A stretch of DNA of 64,000 nucleotides from assembly GCA_039654915.1 (NCBI GenBank), contig JBDJPA010000011.1:3534001-3598000 (forward strand). Reading direction: 5' to 3'. Positions 44,252-54,900 of the stretch are shown here, one piece after another. Numbering within the stretch: the first letter of the stretch is position 1; the number at the start of each line of letters is the position of its first letter. Source of the stretch: Aquilaria yunnanensis (lineage: Eukaryota > Streptophyta > Magnoliopsida > Malvales > Thymelaeaceae). The notes below the pieces were generated by a model. It ran no database searches, had not been told where the DNA came from, and saw only the letters and a program-made list of their open reading frames with translations. The translations under genes were made by a program, and so were the position numbers.

Positions 44252-45678
44252 TGTTGGCCCAAGTGCAACCAAGAGGGGGGTGAATTGGTTGTATTAAAAA
44301 CTTTAGCAAAATCAATTTTTACAACTAAATTTACTTAACCAAAAATCAAGAACAAAGTAAGCAAGTATAAGGAAAGTATAAAGCAAAATATAAAGAGAGA
44401 TAAGGAAAGAGTGCACCGGGATTTATCGAGATTCAACTCCACCAACCGGAGTCTACGTCCTCTCCTCAAGCTTGCCCACTTGAGATTTCCTCCACTATCT
44501 CTTGATCAAAATTACAATAGTGTTTTCTTCAAGGTTCACACCAAACCAATCTCTAGTTTTCTCCAAGGCTCACTAGAAACCACTCCCTAGTTTTCTTCAA
44601 GGCTCACTAGAAACCACTCTACACTCAAGAGATTCTAAGACTTTGAATGTTTACAAACTCACAAGCTCACATAATAGCACTCAAGCTAGATATACAAGTG
44701 AAAGCACAACTACAATAATGAATTTCTCAAGATAAGCTCTTTTCTCTTGGATTTGATGATGAATCTTTGATCTTATGGCCAAGAGTTGTCTCCAAGGTGT
44801 TTCTCCATGTATTTATGCTCATTTGGGGGCCAAAGAGACGTTGAAGAACCGTTGGGAAGGTCAGAAATGTCTCCAAGAAAGCAGGTGACCGTTGCTGTCA
44901 AATTTGACAGGTTTTGCGTCTGTCGCCCAGTTTCACTCGGGTGAAATATTTTCACTCGGTTGAAAATTCTGTCTAATAACGAAAGTCAAGGTTTGACCTC
45001 CAACGGTTATATTTGTAATTAATGAGTTGTCAGCACTTTATACACGTGGAATCTGACGTGGCATAAATTTATAATTATTTTTCAAAGATTTTTTGAATCG
45101 AAAACTTGCGCGCAGGTCTGGAATCCAAGTTTCACCCGGTTGAAAATTTTTCATTCGGATGATTTTCTTGTCCAGAAATAAAATCCTCTCGGGTGTGAAA
45201 ATTGAGTCCAGTTTCACCCGGTTGAAAAAATTTCACTCGAATGATTTTCTTGTCCAGAAATAAAATCCTCTCGGGTGCGAAAACTGAGTCCAGTTTCACC
45301 CGGTTGAAAAAATTTCACTCGAATGATTTTCTTGTCCAGAAATAAAATTCTCTCGGGTTCGAAAACTGACTCCAGTTTCACTCGGTTGAAAACATTTCAC
45401 TCAAATGAAAATGCAGTTCCAGGATTTTCTTACTTCCAAACTTTCAAACTTCAATGAATTTTTCTCCAAAATGATTTCTTCCTTCACAAGCAATGCTTGA
45501 ATCAACATAAATACTTCAAATATACTTATGAAATAATTTTCCTTCCAAATATCAAAACTTTATCAATAAAAGACCAATTTATAAATCTTTAGGTAAAGCT
45601 TTAAAACACATAAAACAAATATGTTTTGTTATCATCAAAATCAAATAAATGTGACCATGAATGGAACAAAATCCAACA
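44252..45678. mobile_element. Solo LTR (1427 bp) with 5-bp target duplication
   Basis: It starts TGTTGG and ends CCAACA, a perfect 6-bp inverted terminus of the TG...CA type. It is flanked by AGTAT on both sides (44247-44251 and 45679-45683). No internal coding region or second LTR is present, so recombination between two LTRs probably removed the rest. The start contains AGAGGGGGGTGAATTGG, a phrase common in plant LTR families. Superfamily cannot be told from the LTR alone; a terminal-repeat-less non-autonomous element is the alternative. Confidence 0.8.
45124..45423. repeat. 82-bp minisatellite inside the solo LTR
   Basis: Units beginning TCCAGTTTCACCCGGTTGAA start at 45124 (83 bp, one extra A), 45207, 45289 and 45371 (partial). 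Each holds GATTTTCTTGTCCAGAAATA and a CTCTCGGGT(T/G) core. Related words also occur near 44928-44970. Confidence 0.9.
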
Positions 45679-45683
45679 AGTAT

Positions 45684-46560
45684 AAATAAAAATAATAACA
45701 CATGATAACAATATAACATCAAATTAGTAAAAGAATGTGTGAGTAACATGTGTAAGCCATTATATGACTACTTTAGTTTGAGTATTAGACAATACATATA
45801 GTTCATAATGTGAACACAATGTAATTGTAATTTAAATCTTGGACTGCACATGAATCCAAGATAAAGAAAATTCAAAGGTGAACAAAGTGTGAATTAGAAT
45901 CATTAGCACATATAGGAGTGATAAATATATAATATCATTTAATATGAGTTGAAAATGATGGAAATATGAATTAAAAAAATTAACGTATAATATATTAAAA
46001 TAAAAAATAACAATGAGGGAATGAATAGAGCATGTAGAATAATAAGAGAATCTTGAATTTAGGATTTAGAGCCATAGAAAAAAAGATCTTGTATTCATAG
46101 TAGATAACGCTATTATTTGCACAAAAATGCTAAATTTAATGAATAATGTCATCATTTTGAATCTTAAAAAAGTTATATTAATAGTGAAAATTGTCATTAT
46201 TCTACAAAAAAAATATCATTTTATCTTAATAAAATACTTTATAGTATTTAGTAGTGACTAAATTTCATTTTTGAAAATTAGTGATGCATTTACACATTTT
46301 ACAAAAGCTCAAGGACTAATTGCGTAATTTTGGAAGGAACATTTTGTAAATTTTGAAAAATTCATGGACTAAATATGTAATTTGTATAGATAATTTTATC
46401 AATTTATAAAAGTTTAGGGACTAAATATGTAATTTTTAAAGATATTTCTGTAAGTTTTTGAAAAATTTAGGTGCCTAACATATAATTTTTGAAAAATTTT
46501 AATTCTGAGAGCCTCGTTTTATATACCAATAAACTTATATTGTATACCAGTTATTTCTTT
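45684..46560. other. AT-rich intergenic DNA with short repeated phrases
   Basis: The phrase GGACTAAATATGTAATTT recurs in 46370-46440. No gene is seen. Confidence 0.5.
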
Positions 46561-46594
46561 ATAACTAATGATCTTGAAATATCAAAAAAACCTC

Positions 46595-47290
46595 TATCAT
46601 GTAAAAGTACCTCATTCAGAATGTAAATAAGGTCTATGTGCTTATTTTCATTCTATTACTCTCATTTTACATATTAGGAATCTGTCAAATTACATATCAA
46701 CTATTTTTCTAAATACAAAAAATTTACATCCTAGTACCATCATTTTTACATACCGGGAACCTTAAATTATACATTAGCTATTTCCTTACAAAACAATTAT
46801 TTTCAGTATAGTACCCTTACTTTACATATCGGGGGTCTCAAGTTACATACTAATTATTTCTTTACATATCAGTTATTTTGAAATGTACTATGGTATGTAA
46901 AAGTACCTCACTCGGAATGTAAATGAAGTCTATTGGTGTGTGTCTATTTTTATTCCATTATTCTCATTTAATATATAAAAAACATGTTAAATTATATACC
47001 AGTTATTTCTTCACATACAAAAAATTTACATTACAGTACCTTCATTTATACATACTAAGTGCATTAAATTATATATCAACTATTTTCTTATATACCAATT
47101 ATTTTCATTTTAGTACCCTCATTTGACATTTCGAGCACTTTAAATTATATACCGGCTATTTTTTATATATTAGCTATTTTCATTCTAGTACTATCGTTTT
47201 ACATATGAAGAGCCTTAATTTATATACCATTTATTTCTTTACATTCTCAGTATGTAAAATCATCTAACTCGAAAATGTAAATAAGATCAA
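46595..47290. repeat. Degenerate higher-order repeat
   Basis: A GTAAAAGTACCTCAYTC.GAATGTAAAT module occurs at 46601, 46897 and, more diverged, 47254. Between copies are several shorter sub-repeats of the type TATACCA.TTATTTCTT and GTACC.TCATTT. The spacing is about 300-355 bp, with sub-units of a few tens of bases. Confidence 0.6.
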
Positions 47291-48700
47291 CTTGTATGTC
47301 ATATGAAAAATTGTTATTTCCTGATTGGAAATCGCTTTCAATTCTTAATATATTGTTATCATGTCTTAAGAGAATGCTTTTATCTAACACAAAAAAAAAT
47401 TATTTTTCCTTGCATTGACATCACTTTTATTTCTATTGAAACCACTTTTCAGAGTAAAGGAAATGTTTTCCTTTGAATTAACATCAATTATTTTCCATGT
47501 GATTACTTGTACAACATTAGATAGCTCTAAATTATATAGCAATTGCTATATAATATAAAGAAAATGTTGTTATTTGGTTCTAAATTACAAGTATTCATTC
47601 ATAAAGATCATCAATTTTTTATTAAAGATCATGCTAAAATCATACTTTAATAACTTCAATTACATATTGAATGAAAACTGTGAATATCATATCAAATAAA
47701 ATTGTACATCAGACATGTCAGTAATTCCCATGTCAATTCACTTCTTTGTCTCTTTATTCATTTGGTCTCTTGTTTATTTTGCTCTTTTCTTTTTATCGTC
47801 CATCTTCCCTATTCTATTTTGTTTTCCTTATCTTTTTTTGGACCATTTTCCTTTAACCATGACTAATAGCTGAACCAATATCTAATAACGTTAATTTTAC
47901 ATTTCATTCTTTGTCACTTCCACATTGTCTTTGTCCTCCATTTTTAGAAAACAAAAGCTACCACTGAAATCAGGAAAACAAAGATAATAATGCATACACG
48001 AATAAAAATGTTGTACCACATAAGGAGTGTTATTTCTAGATATGAAATTGCCATATACAGCTAAGGGATTGTAGTATTGAGATAAGAGATCACTATTACC
48101 ATTCTACTGCGAATAAATCAGTCTCAATCATATCTAAAAGCTCATCTTCCACATTTTTAATTAGATTGAATAGACAAATATAAATGATGCATAATAAAAT
48201 ACATAACTAATGTTTCAATTGAGAGTAACTAATATGAATTAACATAGCCAGATCACTAACGTCTTTTCAAACCCTAAGCATTATTCTTCATTAAAAAAAT
48301 TCACAATCTCTTGTCTTTTTCTATGGATTCTAGATAAAAAAAATTTCGAACAAAGATTAGATAGGTGTTTAAAAATTGTATATTTAATGAAAAAGGTTGA
48401 TAGCTCATCTGCATTTTCTTATTTGTTCTTAGTTTTTTTTTTCACTAGCAATTTTTATTTTCTTTTTCTTATATTCTTAATTCACTTCTAACCAAGTCAT
48501 ATCTTTTTAATCAAATAGCTAAAATTAACTTCTTAAAATCTAATGGCTAAAATTGCTCCTCCACCAATGAAAGAGAAAATATGGTTATCCACTGTAGTCT
48601 GTGTCAGTGAAAAAAGAAAAAAAAAAAAAAGAGGTTTGATTTAGCCTGCGAGAAAGCCGGAGCTTCCCCAGTTGTAACAAAAACATTTGATTTAGCTCGA
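47291..48700. other. AT-rich region upstream of the PPR gene
   Basis: No gene or bounded repeat was seen. The last few hundred bases must contain the promoter and 5' UTR of the PPR gene; a run of 14 or more A lies near 48617. No TATA box stands out. Confidence 0.5.
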
Positions 48701-48715
48701 AAGCAAAGAAGGACG

Positions 48716-50587
48716 ATGCTTTCTCTAACGTTAACATCCTCGCACATCACTCTGTCTCAGCAGCCTTCTCGTTTGAAGGTCCAACAATCGTCGCACTGTT
48801 CAAATGTGATTAAAAGCTTCTCAGAAACAAGTAACAAGAACTTCAAAACCTGGTTTCTGTCGTCTCGTATTCAAGGAAACAAGCATTTGTGTTATGTCTC
48901 TCAGGTTGATTCAACTATAACTCCAAGCACCGGAAACGCAGGTTCCAGTTTCTCGGATTCACTCCCATCTATCAGTACCCATTCTGATTTAAATACAATT
49001 GTTGCTTGGCTTCAGTCTTGCCGTAGCGCCAGGGAAGTCAGGCTGGTTCACGCTCTCGTTTTGAGGCTGTTAGGTAAGCAAGTGATTTATGTCGACAACA
49101 ATTTGATTGGTGGGTATCTGAGATTCAGGAAGTTGGTTGAAGCTCGCAACGTGTTTGATCAAATGACCGAAAGAAACGTTGTTAGTTGGACGGCAGTCAT
49201 CAATGGATATCTGAGGCTTGGCTTTGAAGAAGAGGCTTTACGTCTATTTAGTGATTCGATTCTGAACGGTCTTATAGCGAATGCGAATATGTTTGTTTGC
49301 GTGCTGAATTTGTGTAGCAGGAGACGGGATTATGAGTTGGGGACTCAGGTCCATGCTTGTATTCTCAAGGGTAATTGGAGGAACCTGATTGTAGATAGTG
49401 CCATTGTTCATTTTTATGCACAAAGTGGTGAGCTTTACAGTGCTCTCCGTGCTTTTCATGGGATGCAGGAGAGGGATGTTGTGTGTTGGACGACAATGAT
49501 CACTGCTTGCTCCCGACAAGGGCATGGGGAGGAGGCCTTCTCGATGTTCTCACAGATGTTAAGTGATGGATTCTCACCAAATGAGTTTACAGTGTGCAGC
49601 ATCTTGAAGGCTTGTGCAGAGAAAAAGGCCTTGAATTTTGGCAGACAATTGCATGGTACCGTAGCAAAAAAATTTGTCAAGAATGATGTCTTCGTGGAGA
49701 CATCTCTAGTGGATATGTATGGGAAGTGTGGGGAGATTTTGTGTGCTAGGAAAATATTCAACGGAATGCTGGTCAGGAACATGGTCACATGGACATCCAT
49801 TATATCAGGATATGCTCGAAAGGGGCTCGGTGAAGATGCCATTAGCCTCTTTAGAGTGATGAGGCGACGAAATATAGTTGCCAATAATTTGACCATCGTC
49901 AGCATACTCAGGGCATGTGGCTCAATCGGGGCTTTACTGATAGGGAGAGAAGTTCATGCACAAATATTGAAGAAGTCTATTCACAGAAATTTGTATGTAG
50001 GAAGCACTTTGGTATGGATGTATTGTAAATGCAGGCAGTATGAAGTTGCCTCCTTTGTCCTCCAGCAGATGCCACTTAGGGATGTTGTCTCATGGACTGC
50101 CATGATCTCTGGGTGTGCAAATTTAGGTCATGAATCTGAGGCTCTTGAGTTTCTGAAGGAAATGATGAAGGATGGTGTAGAACCTAACTGTTTTACTTAC
50201 TCTTCAGCCTTGAAAGCTTGTGCTAATCTAGAAGCAGTTCTACTAGGGAAATTAATTCACTCCTTTGCAAACAAGACTTCTTCCTTGTATAATGTCTTTG
50301 TGGGAAGTGCTTTAATTCATATGTATGCAAAATGTGGCTTCGTATCAGAGGCAAGCCAAGTTTTTGACAACATGCAGGAAAGAAATTTAGTTTCTTGGAA
50401 GGCTATGATATTGGGTTATGCTCGGAATGGGCTTTGTCAAGAGGCTTTGAAGCTCTTGTACAGGATGCAAGCTGAAGGGATTGAAGTGGATGATTATATC
50501 CTCTCTACTGTTCTTAGTGCGTGTGGAGATTTTGAGTGGGACAAGAGTCCTTCAGCTCATTGCTACTTGCAAAGAACTACTGCTTGA
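48716..50587 (+). CDS. SEL1: PLS-type pentatricopeptide repeat protein, SEL1/PDM1-like, probably plastid
   Basis: A single-exon gene of 623 codons, the usual structure for plant PPR genes. The first 60 or so residues are rich in Ser, Thr and basic residues with few acids, as in a chloroplast transit peptide. PPR units run from about residue 90 to 605 and alternate P, L and S types: RNVVSWTAVINGYLRLGFEE, RDVVCWTTMITACSRQGHGE, RNMVTWTSIISGYARKGLGE, RDVVSWTAMISGCANLGHES and RNLVSWKAMILGYARNGLCQ mark successive repeats about 100 residues apart. It stops shortly after ILSTVLSACGDFEW with no E or DYW domain. From memory this order and ending match Arabidopsis At4g18520 (SEL1/PDM1), a chloroplast protein needed for RNA editing and splicing of plastid transcripts. 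Orthology was not tested. The start is the first ATG of the frame. Confidence 0.82.
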   Translation: MLSLTLTSSHITLSQQPSRLKVQQSSHCSNVIKSFSETSNKNFKTWFLSSRIQGNKHLCYVSQVDSTITPSTGNAGSSFSDSLPSISTHSDLNTIVAWLQSCRSAREVRLVHALVLRLLGKQVIYVDNNLIGGYLRFRKLVEARNVFDQMTERNVVSWTAVINGYLRLGFEEEALRLFSDSILNGLIANANMFVCVLNLCSRRRDYELGTQVHACILKGNWRNLIVDSAIVHFYAQSGELYSALRAFHGMQERDVVCWTTMITACSRQGHGEEAFSMFSQMLSDGFSPNEFTVCSILKACAEKKALNFGRQLHGTVAKKFVKNDVFVETSLVDMYGKCGEILCARKIFNGMLVRNMVTWTSIISGYARKGLGEDAISLFRVMRRRNIVANNLTIVSILRACGSIGALLIGREVHAQILKKSIHRNLYVGSTLVWMYCKCRQYEVASFVLQQMPLRDVVSWTAMISGCANLGHESEALEFLKEMMKDGVEPNCFTYSSALKACANLEAVLLGKLIHSFANKTSSLYNVFVGSALIHMYAKCGFVSEASQVFDNMQERNLVSWKAMILGYARNGLCQEALKLLYRMQAEGIEVDDYILSTVLSACGDFEWDKSPSAHCYLQRTTA

Positions 50588-51430
50588 TATCTGTGCATAA
50601 AGGTGCTTGAGATGTACTGCCTTGATAGAGCATCCCGTGTGAGAAGAATTGGCTCCTAATGTAAGGTGTGAATAGGTAGATTAGGGACAGCAACACAGTT
50701 AGCAATTCAACCATGTTCTTTCCAGTGTATGGGGCCTTTTATTTTTTACAATCTGTTACTAGAAGCCGCTGTCGTTGGAAGGAGCAGGGAATGTTTCTTC
50801 ATGTCCATATATTATTCTTCATATCAGTTAGGCGTCTGGCATTTCTTGCGAGTTCAATCGTATTGCAGGCCTTGGGCTTGTTCATTACAGGTCAATATTC
50901 TTACACATGGCTAGAAATATAATCAGTTTACAATCATACTGTAAGAAAAATGATTAAGTAAACGATATTAATCAGTTGATATGTAAGAAGACACAGGAGG
51001 TTGCCATATGTCTGTTCAATGACGAAAGTTGCTGGAGAACGGGTCCCCGCTGTTGACGTCTGGTACTCCTACTCAACTTTAATACTACTTTATAATTGAT
51101 AGAACTTCGCACGCGGTCCTTTAGTTGTCACAATACAAACTTCGAGGGTGTTGATGGACGATAGCAGAACGATGGATGGCTTGTTTTCAAAGCGGAAAAG
51201 GTCAACCAAAGTGGGCTGTTGTGGCCTGTGACTTGCCAGGTGAGGATCCAAAAAGCGAGCCCTGGATTTCCATTTTCAGACCACACGGAGTTCCCGCTTC
51301 TCCCGCTCGTCACTTGACTTTCCTCTGAAAACCATCGCTCAAAATTGACGGTTTCCTTTGCGATTAATTTAAAATTTTTATTTATTTACTCTAAATTGAA
51401 AAGAAACGTTCTCTGCAACTTGGCTCGTTT
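50588..51430. other. Intergenic region between the PPR and glutaredoxin-DEP genes
   Basis: Holds the PPR 3' UTR and the promoter of the next gene. The plus-strand frames 50713-50922 show no domain. Nothing else was recognised. Confidence 0.5.
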
Positions 51431-51457
51431 GTCGGTTTCGCTTCTCTCTCCGGATCT

Positions 51458-51814
51458 GTAAGATGTCTATCCCTCTTTCTCGCTCACTCTAGATTTTTGT
51501 TTCATCGTCTTGTTCGTTGATTTGGTTTTTTCCTGGGTTTGTAATTTTTTGTTTCATGATGATCAAAGTTGATTTGGAAATCTTCTCGGTTATTACTGTG
51601 TTGTAAATTGATGAATATTGTTTGTGAATGTTTTATCTTTCTGAGCACCTGTTCGATTTTGACTTGTTTCGACGACATGAATATTGTTTGATGAATTGAT
51701 GAATATGCCCCCCCCCCCCCCTCTCTTTCTTTTTGGGTTCTGGGATTTAGGTGCTCTTTCTTTCTTTCTTTCTTTTTTTAATCTACTTTTAAGTTTGTTC
51801 GTTGACTTTGGCAG
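51458..51814 (+). other. Probable 5' UTR intron of the glutaredoxin-DEP gene
   Basis: Donor CGGATCT|GTAAGATG after a CT-rich leader, acceptor TTTGGCAG|GAGTTCG 114 bp before the start codon. It contains a C-run of about 14 followed by CT repeats (51707-51770). Long first introns in the 5' UTR are common in plant housekeeping genes. No transcript evidence is available here. Confidence 0.5.
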
Positions 51815-51879
51815 GAGTTCGTGAACAGCAATTCAACTTTTTGTGTTTCTCCTGCATAAGACGAATTGGATTAATAGGC

Positions 51880-51888
51880 ATGTTCTAA
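51880..51888 (+). other. Two-codon upstream ORF in the 5' leader
   Basis: ATG-TTC-TAA, 40 bp before the main ATG and downstream of the predicted 5' UTR intron. Its ATG context (GGCATGT) is weak, so many ribosomes could scan past it. Confidence 0.4.
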
Positions 51889-51927
51889 CTTGAAAGAGTT
51901 TATTCCCAAGATACTATACTTTGCGCT

Positions 51928-54900
51928 ATGGAAAAGGAGAACTCGAGCAATGAAGTCACCACCATTCCCCCTCTTGCTGAGAAACTTGAGGGTGAGGAAA
52001 CTAATGTGAAAAAAATAGATGAAGAGGAACCAGCAAAAGAGATACGAAGTTTGAGCATCAGCAAGGGCCTCCAGAAGTTGGACACTAGTGGTGAGCCAGA
52101 TGACAATGTGGATGACAAGAAGACCATGGAAACTGAAAATGATGTGGAGAAGCTGGGCAAGAAACTTGGAAATGATGAATTGAATAAGATGGAGGAGAAC
52201 AAGGATTTAAAATTTGAAGTTTCAAGAGAAAAACTGGACAATAGTGTCAAACATAGTGACCAGCTGCATGGGAATGAAGATTCAGATTCTAAAGCTGAAA
52301 ACAAAAAAAAGGGAGCCACTGAGGAAGTGATTGTTGATGAAGAGGCAGAGCCTGTTTTTGATGGGACAGAGATTCCTGGTGTTGAAGTGAATGCTAATGT
52401 ATCAGGCCAGTCACTGGATTTTGATCATGAGGCTGAGGGTTCTGCTTGGCCTGAGAAGGCAGTTGCACTTAAGAACTTTGTCAAGGAGAAAGGTACTGTT
52501 GCAGTGACCACTTTCATGCGCCGGCTTTCAGGAAAAGGTGATCAGTTTGGACAGACTCTCTCTGCTGGAGCTAGTGAAGCTGGAGAAGCATCTCCAAAGA
52601 CAGAAAAATCTGCTTGGAATCCCCTGAATTACATTAAGGTATCACGTGATGTTAATGCTGAAAACAGTGCTGTGGCTGAAAATAGCATTAGAGAAGCAAC
52701 ACTACCTATTGTCACAAAAGGCAGAGTTATATTGTATTCAAGGCTAGGGTGCCAAGATTGCAGAGAAACTAGGTCATTTCTGCGCCAAAAAAGGCTTAGA
52801 TATGTTGAGATAAACATTGATCTTTATCCCAGTAGAAAGTCAGAGCTAGAGAGGTTTTCTGGATCTTGTGTTGTGCCCAAGGTGTTCTTTAATGAAATAC
52901 TCATTGGGGGGTTGAGGGAACTGAAGGACTTAGATGAGTCTGGCAGGCTTGATGATAAGATTGACTATCTGATTGCTGAAGTTCCGTCATTGGAAGCTCC
53001 TATGCCTCCTCTGTCTGCTGAGGATGATGAGTTGAGTGATGGACCTGTCGACGAATTTTCTCTTATTGTAAAGAAAATGAAAGACAGTATTGTAATCAAG
53101 GATCGGTTCTACAAGATGCGTAGGTTCACCAATTGTTTTCTAGGTTCAGAAGCTGTGGACTTTCTATCGGAGGATCAGTACTTGGAGAGGGAAGAGGTCA
53201 GTATGCATCTCTGTAATCGATTCATCCGTAAATCAAGTTTAATATCTCATGGTTCTTTTTTTTCACAGTTTTGGTTTTACAACTTTATTTTTTAAAGGAA
53301 GTTAGTTTGAAGCTTTCTTAGATTTCACTACTTGGGTTCTATTTGAGTTTGTGGTAATCAGAAGCATGTACATGTTAAGGAGAATTGCACAAAGACTTGA
53401 ATCCACGTCGTGGGGATTTGGAGTTGGTGTGCCTAACTGCTGAGCCAAGCTTTCAGGGACAATGAAAATCTTTTTATTATGCTTTTTTCATAGTGTTGCT
53501 GGTAATATTTTGAAAATGAAACAAACAAAAGGATGATTCCTTATACCGTAAATATCTGCTTCTGTGTTGACCCTAAATTCTGAGGAACTTGGTTTTCCTT
53601 GAAGACTTAGTGTGAGCTTGATTCTTACTGCATTTGGCTGAAGTACTCGTGTGGACTGTGGAGTACTTTATGATACTTATGATTCTAACAGAGTATTAAT
53701 AATGAATACTGAATAGGTTTTGCAACAGAATTTCATCATTTTTAGTTGTATTTTATTTTTTTCCTCAAAAAAGAGAACTGTTTAAACATTTCATGTCAAA
53801 TTACTGAGAACATATCAGCAATCACAAAATATGGTTCTAAGTAAATAAAAACCAACAATCACAAAATATGGTTCTAAGTAAATAAAAACCAACATTCTTC
53901 TGATTTTAGAGAATATCTGATGGGATTACAATTGGTCTTAAGTAAGTGTCCTTTTCTCATGGTGCAGGCTGTTGAATTTGGGCGAAAACTTGCTAGCAAG
54001 CTTTTCTTCCGGCATGTTCTTGAGTGAGTCCTTTGAGGACACATTATACAATTACAATTATCATGCTTATTATATTTTTTTTAATATTTGTATTTTTAAT
54101 CAACTTATTTTTTTTTAATCTATTTTTCTCTGTTACATATGATTAGTGAAAATCTGTTTGAAGATGGCAACCACTTGTATCGATCTTTGGACCATGATCC
54201 TATTGTGTCTGCTCAATGTCACAACATCCCTAGCGGCATAATTGAACTGAAGCCAAAGCCTATTAGAGATATTGGATCAAGGCTCAGATTTTTGTGTCAC
54301 GTAATCTTTGAAACTTACACATCAGAAGATGGGAAGCATGTTGACTACAGAAGTATTCACGGAAGTGAGGAATTTGCAAGGTTTGTTGCCTCATGCATAT
54401 GTCATCTTTATACAATAAGAAAGATATTTTCTTTATTAATAAAGAATCTTCTTTAGGTACCTGAGAATGGTGCAAGAACTTCAGAGAGTAGAACTGCAAG
54501 ATATAACAAGGGATGAGAAGCTTGCTTTCTTCATTAACTTGTATAACATGATGGCCATTCACGGAATATTGGTGTGTGGCCCTCCTACAGGGCCATTGGA
54601 TAGAAGAAAGTTATTTGGAGACTTCAAGTATGTAATTGGTGGTTGTGCGTATTCCCTCTCGGCTATACAAAATGGCATTCTAAGAGCCAATCAAAGGCCA
54701 CCATACAATCTTTTGAAGCCCTTTAGTGCACGGGATAAACGTTCAAGTGTAAGACGGTTAATACTTTGGATTTATTGTCTCCATGTGCAGTTATAGAATT
54801 AGGTTATATACAATCGTAGTCTAGGTAGTGTTCTCCTGGTGTCTGGTTGATGGACTTTTACCTGGAAGGGGTATGATCTAGTTGCAGCCTAGAAATTCTA

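Noticed and set aside
45124..45423. CRISPR-like array
   Set aside because: The whole 82-bp unit repeats without variable spacers, and the context is a plant LTR.
53385..53460. A functional tRNA gene
   Set aside because: A- and B-box like motifs are present, but no complete cloverleaf with paired acceptor and anticodon stems could be drawn.
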